NCBI RefSeq assembly: GCF_949292005.1
Contig: NZ_CASEXV010000020.1
Coordinates: 1 to 11,187, forward strand
Source of the DNA: an uncultured Bifidobacterium sp.
GTDB taxonomy: Bacteria > Actinomycetota > Actinomycetes > Actinomycetales > Bifidobacteriaceae
Direction of reading: 5' to 3'
Length of the DNA: 11,187 nucleotides
Made by a program: the position numbers and the translations under genes. Within the stretch, counting starts at the first letter, position 1; each line of letters begins with the position of its first letter. The notes under the pieces are model-generated. The model did no database searches, was not told the origin of the DNA, and was given only the letters and a program-made list of their open reading frames with translations. Shown here piece by piece: positions 5,957 through 11,187 of the stretch.

Positions 5957-5963
5957 GGGAGGC

Positions 5964-8900
5964 ATGGCAACCAGTGACTCGTTCGTGCAGCTGCATAACC
6001 ACACCCACTACTCGTTATTGGATGGCGCGTCGAAGATTCCGGATCTGGTCGCGCGCGCGAAGGAGTTGGGCATGACGTCGGTGGGAATCACCGATCACGG
6101 AAACATGCATGGCGCGTACGAGCTGTGGAGCACCGCCGTCAACCAGAGAATCAAGCCGATCATCGGAATCGAGGCCTACGTCACTCCGGAGACGGCGAGG
6201 CAGGACAAAACCCGCGTGCACTGGGGTACCGAGGCGCAGCGCTCGGACGACGTGTCCGGCGGAGGACTCATCACCCACCTCACCTTGTGGGCCGAGAACG
6301 ACCAGGGCCTCGTCAACCTCATCAAGGCATCGTCCGTAGCGAACCTCGAGGGACGCGTCATGCGCTACCCGCGAATGGACAAGGAGGTGCTCGCCACATA
6401 CTCGAAGGGCGTGATCTGCGGATCGGGCTGCCCATCCGGAATCATCCAGACCCGTCTTCGCCTTGGCCAGTACGATGAGGCGCTGCGCGCGGCCAAGGAG
6501 CTGCAGGACATCTATGGCAAGGACAACTTCTACATCGAGCTGATGGACCACGGACTGTCCATCGAAACGCGAGTGACGAAAGACCTGCTTCGGATAGCGA
6601 AAACCATCGGAGCCCCCCTGCTCGCCACGAACGACTCTCACTATGTGCATGAGGAGGACCGTCGCGCGCAGGACGCCATGCTGTGCATCAACTCCGGATC
6701 GCGCCTCGACGATCCCGAGCGTTTCAAATTCGACGGCTCCGGCTACTACCTCAAATCCGCTGAGGAGATGCGTGCGCTGTTCAAAGAGCTTCCCGAGGCC
6801 TGCGACAACACCCTCGAGATCGCCGACCGGTGCAACGTCATGTTCGACGACCACGAGGACGGCGCGTTCATGCCCACCTTCGACTGTCCCGAGGGGTGGG
6901 ACGAGACCTCGCTGTTCCTTCATAAGGTGGAGGAAGGGCTGGAGAACCGCTATGACGGTCACCCCTCGATGGAGGTGCTGCATCAGGCCGACTACGAGTG
7001 CGGCGTCATCTGCCAGATGCAGTTCTGCGGATACTTCCTCGTCGTGTCCGACTACATCAACTGGGCCAAGGCCAACGGCGTGATGGTGGGACCCGGACGA
7101 GGATCGGCGGCAGGATCCATGGTGTCCTACGCCATGGGCATCACCGAGCTTGATCCCCTCAAGCATGGCCTGATCTTCGAGCGGTTCCTCAACCCCGAAC
7201 GCGTCTCGCTGCCCGATATCGACGTCGACTTCGATCCCGACGGCAGGGCGCGTGTGCTGGATTACGTCGCGCACAAATACGGCCGCGACAAGGTCGCCCA
7301 GTGCGTGATATACGGAACCATCAAAACCAAGCAGGCATTGAAGGACTCGGCCCGCATCATGGGATACGAGTTCTCCGTCGGCGAGCGCATCACCAAAGCC
7401 CTGCCGCCCAGCAAGAACGGCAAGGACGCGAGTCTCAAGGACATCTTCGACCCCACATCCAAGCGCTACGCCGAGGCGAGGGAATTCCGCGAGTTGGTCG
7501 AATCCGATCCGGACGCGAAAAGGATCACCGAGGAGGCCAAGGGCATCGAGGGGCTGATTCGTCAGACAGGAGTGCACGCCTGCGCGACGATTATGGGATC
7601 CGATCCCATCACCAACACCTCCCCGTTGTTGGAGCGCACGGACGGCACCATCACCACGACCTTCGAATACCACACCTGCGAGACGCTGGGACTGGTGAAG
7701 ATGGACTTCCTGGGGCTGTCCAACCTCACGGTCATACGTGACACCCTGACGAACATCGAGCACAACGGAAAGGAGCCGATCGACTACACGAAGATCCCGC
7801 TCGACGACAAGGAGACATACCAGCTTCTGTCGCGTGGGGACACGCTTGGCGTCTTCCAGCTGGATTCCGATGGCATGAGGTCGCTGCTCAAAACCCTCAA
7901 GCCCGACAACTTCAACGACATATCGGCTCTTATCGCCCTGTATCGTCCAGGACCGATGGATATGGATTCGCACACGAACTACGCGAAGCGCAAGAACGGT
8001 CTGCAGAAGATCACACCCATCCATCCCGAGGTGGAGAAGCCTCTCAAGGAGGTTCTCGACGAGACCTACGGCCTGATCGTCTATCAGGAGCAGGTGCAGT
8101 CGGCGGCCCGCATACTCGCCGGATATTCCCTGGGCAAGGCCGATGTGCTTCGACGCGCGATGGGCAAGAAGAAGCCCGAGGTGCTGGCCAAGGAGAAGGT
8201 TCCGTTCTTCCAGGGCATGAAGGACCACGGCTATTCGCAGGAGGCGGCGCAGGCGGTGTGGGACGTCCTCGTGCCGTTCTCCGGATACGCGTTCAACAAG
8301 GCCCATTCCGCGGCGTACGGTCTGATCTCGTATTGGACGGCCTACCTCAAAACCCATTATCCGGTGGAGTTCATGGCTGCGCTCCTGCAGAACGAGCGCA
8401 GCAACAAGGACAAGACTGCGTTGTATCTGGGCGAGGCGCGGCGCATGGGCATCAAGGTGCTGCCGCCGGACGTCAACGAGTCGATACTCGAGTATTCCGC
8501 CGTGGGGGATGTCGTGCGCTTCGGTCTGGGCGCCATCCGCAACGTCGGGGACAAGGCGGTGGAGGACATCGTCAAGGAGCGCCAGAGCGGTCGCGGCAGG
8601 TTCGTGAACTTCATGGACTTCATACGTCGCGTCCCGCTGACGGTTCTCAACAAGCGTCTCATCGAATCGCTCATCAAGGCGGGGGCCTTCGATTCCATCG
8701 ATCCCAACCGCCGTGCCCTGTTCATGATCCATGAGCCGGCCATCGACTCGGTCGTGGGGCTCAAACGCAAACAGGCCGAGGGGCAGTTCGATCTGTTCGC
8801 CGATCCGGAGGGGGAGTCCACCGCGGACGAGATGGGCGACGCGATGGTCACCATCCCCGATATCGACGAGTGGGACAAGAAGACGAAACTCGATTTCGAA

Positions 8901-9518
8901 CGCGAGATGCTGGGCCTGTATGTGTCCGACCATCCATTGAGTGGAATGACCGCGGTGCTCGCCGGATTGCGCGAGATGTCCATCGCGCATCTGATCGACA
9001 GGGCAAAAGCCATGTCCGACAACCAGCAGGTCACCATCGCAGGACTCGTCACAGGCGTGGACCGCCGTGTCTCACGCAAGGGCAATCCCTGGGCGATCGT
9101 CACCGTGGAGGATATGGAAAGCTCCATCCAATGCATGTTCTTCGGCAAAACCTATCAGGCGGCATCACAGCAGCTGGTGGTCGACCAGATCGTGCAGATT
9201 CGCGGCCAGATCGAACTACGTGACGAGACGGTGAGCATGCGCGCGGTGGAGATGAAGGTGCCATCGTTGGAATCGGCTGATGAGAAGCCCATCGTCCTCG
9301 CCCTTCCGCGGCCTGCCCTGGATCGGATCCGCATGGGGCAGCTGCGCGACGTGCTTCATGGGCATCCCGGATACTGCGAGGTGCGTCTCGTCGTCGGCGA
9401 CGGGCATGGGAACGCGACCATGCTGGTGCTTGGTGATGCCTTCCGCGTCAGACGGGACACATCGCTGTTCGCGGAGATCAAAACCCTGTTCGGTCCCAAC
9501 TGTCTTGCTTCGGCCTGA
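5964..9518 (+). CDS. dnaE: DNA polymerase III subunit alpha
   Basis: This is the replicative polymerase subunit (C family, DnaE1 type). The start is set at ATG 5964 (MATSDSFVQLHNHTHYS), giving 1184 residues. The frame stays open upstream to 5760, but that part overlaps rluD and lacks family sequence; ATG 5952 is a weaker alternative. The PHP domain keeps the whole metal set expected for a proofreading DnaE1: H11, H13, D20, H45, E70, H105, C156, D224, H226. Polymerase aspartates are D418 and D420 in LPDIDVDFD, and D581 in VKMDFLGL. The palm and finger region includes GPGRGSAAGS and FNKAHSAAYG. QFDLF (941-945) fits the beta-clamp binding motif. An OB-fold follows at about 1025-1100 with VTIAGLVTGV and an IQCMFFG strand. 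The gene follows rluD by 83 bases and converges on the next gene. Confidence 0.98.
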   Translation: MATSDSFVQLHNHTHYSLLDGASKIPDLVARAKELGMTSVGITDHGNMHGAYELWSTAVNQRIKPIIGIEAYVTPETARQDKTRVHWGTEAQRSDDVSGGGLITHLTLWAENDQGLVNLIKASSVANLEGRVMRYPRMDKEVLATYSKGVICGSGCPSGIIQTRLRLGQYDEALRAAKELQDIYGKDNFYIELMDHGLSIETRVTKDLLRIAKTIGAPLLATNDSHYVHEEDRRAQDAMLCINSGSRLDDPERFKFDGSGYYLKSAEEMRALFKELPEACDNTLEIADRCNVMFDDHEDGAFMPTFDCPEGWDETSLFLHKVEEGLENRYDGHPSMEVLHQADYECGVICQMQFCGYFLVVSDYINWAKANGVMVGPGRGSAAGSMVSYAMGITELDPLKHGLIFERFLNPERVSLPDIDVDFDPDGRARVLDYVAHKYGRDKVAQCVIYGTIKTKQALKDSARIMGYEFSVGERITKALPPSKNGKDASLKDIFDPTSKRYAEAREFRELVESDPDAKRITEEAKGIEGLIRQTGVHACATIMGSDPITNTSPLLERTDGTITTTFEYHTCETLGLVKMDFLGLSNLTVIRDTLTNIEHNGKEPIDYTKIPLDDKETYQLLSRGDTLGVFQLDSDGMRSLLKTLKPDNFNDISALIALYRPGPMDMDSHTNYAKRKNGLQKITPIHPEVEKPLKEVLDETYGLIVYQEQVQSAARILAGYSLGKADVLRRAMGKKKPEVLAKEKVPFFQGMKDHGYSQEAAQAVWDVLVPFSGYAFNKAHSAAYGLISYWTAYLKTHYPVEFMAALLQNERSNKDKTALYLGEARRMGIKVLPPDVNESILEYSAVGDVVRFGLGAIRNVGDKAVEDIVKERQSGRGRFVNFMDFIRRVPLTVLNKRLIESLIKAGAFDSIDPNRRALFMIHEPAIDSVVGLKRKQAEGQFDLFADPEGESTADEMGDAMVTIPDIDEWDKKTKLDFEREMLGLYVSDHPLSGMTAVLAGLREMSIAHLIDRAKAMSDNQQVTIAGLVTGVDRRVSRKGNPWAIVTVEDMESSIQCMFFGKTYQAASQQLVVDQIVQIRGQIELRDETVSMRAVEMKVPSLESADEKPIVLALPRPALDRIRMGQLRDVLHGHPGYCEVRLVVGDGHGNATMLVLGDAFRVRRDTSLFAEIKTLFGPNCLASA

Positions 9519-9533
9519 TTCTCGGGTTTCCGG

Positions 9534-11187
9534 TCATTTCAGATTGGCGAGCTGCGAGGGAAGAGTCCGAAAGAGGTCCGTACGGGCATAGACCACGTTC
9601 AGAGAGAATTCCCTGCCGTTTTTCCAAGGGGTCCATGTGGTGCCGATGACATAGCGGTGATAGTCGTCGACGTCGTATCCCCAGCGGCGTATGTAATAGT
9701 CCGCGCTTGATCCCACGATTACCTTTGGGGCCTTGCCTCGACCGCATGCCGCGATTTCCTTGCCTGACTGCTTTTTTGTGGGCAGGCTTTGGGACTGGAA
9801 CGTGTACCCGCGGTACGTGCATTCGACTATGTTGCGTGAGAAATAGGGATTCGTGGCGCTGACGATTGTGGAGTGCGCCCGTGTGTTTTCGCGCGTTCCC
9901 GTAAGAAGACCGAACTGTGAATCGTCGGGGCTCGGATGATACCAGGTGACCAGCCAACGGTCGCCTGAACGTTGATATCGAGAGACGAACGCCGCCATTG
10001 CCCGGGATCCGGAATAGTCATATCGGATATCGGTCATGGAGGATCCAACGTTCCAGCTGATGCTGGGAGCGAGGATCATGGCGGGGATCGCGATGGCAAG
10101 ACCGCGTACGACATATCCGTGAGGATCAAGGATTCTGGACAGCCGGGGATCCTCGACGTGGGGCAGCAGCCATCCCGGAATGTCCGCTGTGCTCCACGGA
10201 CGCGAATCGAGGTCGATCCACAGGGCTGTGATCAGGAACGCGAACACGATGCCCAGATGGTGGCCGGCGATGTAGACCGTCGCGCTCAGCGAGAGCATTG
10301 CATAGGGGATGAGAAGGACGGGAAGGTTGTGCCGGACCCGCGACACGTGTACGAGAAAGATCCAAATGACCAGACTGACCACCGCGCAGGCGGCGATTGT
10401 GCTCCATGACATCGAGTCGAAGAAGTCGATGGTGTCCTTTGCGTACGACGTGGTCATGCTTTCGGAAGGTGCGGCAGTCCACATCAGCGCGAACCGTTTG
10501 AGATAGATTAGCGGGGACTGTCTGTCGGACATGGCGCTGGCGTCAGCGGCCGGCACCACCATCAGCGCGGTGGCGGCTCCAACCGCCAGAAGGCAGGCGA
10601 GTGGCCCGAAAGCTGCGCGGACATGACGACGGATGGCGGACGCTTTCATGGTGGGCGTGCCCACGGTTCCGGGCATCAGCATCATCGCAATCCATGCGAG
10701 TGCGAAGCCGCATGCCAGGGCGAGGCCGTAGGTGCTCGTGAGACTGAGCAGACACAGAGCTCCCGTGAATCTCCATGGATGCCGGTCCCGCGTCTTCCAG
10801 AAGATGGCGGTGAGGAACAGCGCAGACGTCAGAAGAGCATAGGGCCGCGAGATCACTCCGTACTGATAGCAGAGGAAGTAGGTGAAGGGCAGGAGGATGA
10901 CGGTCACTGGTGAGAAGGGGGATCGAAGGACAAGCAGGATGATCATCAGCGCGGCGCTGAGGAACTGGATGGATTTCAATCCCACCTCGTACGGGACTCC
11001 CAGCTTCGCGGGAATCGAGAGGATAAGCCACCACAACGGCGGATGCCCCTCATAGTGTGGACGGAGCAGAAGGATGTCATGGTACGAGCTGTCCCGCGCG
11101 ATCAGCCAAGCTTGGGCCTCGTCGAACCAAGGCTCGTGGAACACCATAACCGTGGCGATGAGCGCCAGATACGCGATGATGACGAGC
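9534..11187 (-). CDS. polytopic membrane protein, GT-C glycosyltransferase-like (5' end outside window)
   Basis: The minus-strand frame is open to the window edge, so the ATG at 11147 is probably internal and the true start lies beyond the window; 550 residues are visible. The order is: a membrane helix at the edge, the loop HEPWFDEAQAWLIARD, then HYEGHPPLWW, followed by roughly eight or more hydrophobic segments and a hydrophilic C-terminal domain of about 170 residues. An acidic DE pair in the first extracytoplasmic loop plus a Pro-Pro motif after it resembles GT-C enzymes of the PMT/ArnT type, which transfer sugars from polyprenyl phosphate carriers. Acceptor and donor cannot be deduced. 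The C-terminal domain has two Cys residues and is rich in Tyr, Trp and Ser, consistent with an outer-face domain. The gene ends 15 bases from the dnaE stop, convergently. It could be a non-catalytic relative; no neighbour within the window suggests a polysaccharide locus. Confidence 0.72.
   Translation of the reverse strand, partial: LVIIAYLALIATVMVFHEPWFDEAQAWLIARDSSYHDILLLRPHYEGHPPLWWLILSIPAKLGVPYEVGLKSIQFLSAALMIILLVLRSPFSPVTVILLPFTYFLCYQYGVISRPYALLTSALFLTAIFWKTRDRHPWRFTGALCLLSLTSTYGLALACGFALAWIAMMLMPGTVGTPTMKASAIRRHVRAAFGPLACLLAVGAATALMVVPAADASAMSDRQSPLIYLKRFALMWTAAPSESMTTSYAKDTIDFFDSMSWSTIAACAVVSLVIWIFLVHVSRVRHNLPVLLIPYAMLSLSATVYIAGHHLGIVFAFLITALWIDLDSRPWSTADIPGWLLPHVEDPRLSRILDPHGYVVRGLAIAIPAMILAPSISWNVGSSMTDIRYDYSGSRAMAAFVSRYQRSGDRWLVTWYHPSPDDSQFGLLTGTRENTRAHSTIVSATNPYFSRNIVECTYRGYTFQSQSLPTKKQSGKEIAACGRGKAPKVIVGSSADYYIRRWGYDVDDYHRYVIGTTWTPWKNGREFSLNVVYARTDLFRTLPSQLANLK

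Noticed and set aside
5760..5963. Upstream extension of the dnaE frame
   Set aside because: It overlaps the rluD 3' end in another frame, and known DnaE proteins begin just before the LHNHTHYS motif, matching ATG 5964.
7593..7609. ATGGGATC-C-GATCCCAT palindrome within dnaE
   Set aside because: Several 8-bp perfect inverted repeats with short loops are expected by chance at this length, and it encodes Met-Gly-Ser-Asp-Pro-Ile in the DnaE sequence.
6015..8990. A 991-codon open frame on the minus strand opposite dnaE
   Set aside because: It is fully antisense to a clearly conserved polymerase gene, its translation shows no family motifs, and long antisense frames are expected from the codon bias of G+C-rich genes.

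Overview
The window looks like a housekeeping stretch of an actinobacterial chromosome, most likely from the Bifidobacteriaceae. The evidence is a G+C content of roughly 60% by eye, an FtsZ/SepF/DivIVA division set with no FtsA in view, a long coiled-coil DivIVA, a DnaE1-type replicase with a complete PHP metal site, and TANNNT-type -10 boxes. The species cannot be named from the sequence.

Layout, left to right: the 3' part of a tRNA-dihydrouridine synthase gene (3-794, cut by the window edge); a 152-base gap with an 11-bp direct repeat and the ftsZ leader; then a division block on the plus strand: ftsZ (947-2155), sepF (2182-2658), a yggT-family membrane gene (2739-3020) and divIVA/wag31 (3129-4409). 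The same strand continues with lspA (4427-4969), rluD (4966-5880, overlapping lspA by ATGA) and dnaE (5964-9518). A convergent minus-strand gene for a polytopic GT-C-like membrane protein (9534-11187) starts beyond the right edge and ends 15 bases from dnaE.

FtsZ forms the division ring. SepF is the likely membrane tether that reads the conserved FtsZ C-terminal tail. YggT is a small membrane protein that habitually sits next to sepF. DivIVA organises poles and septa. LspA, RluD and DnaE serve lipoprotein maturation, 23S rRNA pseudouridylation and replication, and follow divIVA in a gene neighbourhood common in actinobacteria.

No obvious new defence, mobile or biosynthetic system is present: no IS elements, CRISPR arrays, tRNA or rRNA genes were seen. 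The points worth a second look are: (i) three genes (yggT, lspA, dnaE) with a TANNNT box exactly 7 nt before the ATG and no usable Shine-Dalgarno, suggesting leaderless mRNAs; (ii) a perfect 11-bp inverted repeat just inside lspA; (iii) eight tandem 11-residue tyrosine repeats in DivIVA; (iv) a His in place of the usual Asn in the FtsZ T7 loop; (v) the duplicated TTGACA-containing repeat at the end of the dus gene.
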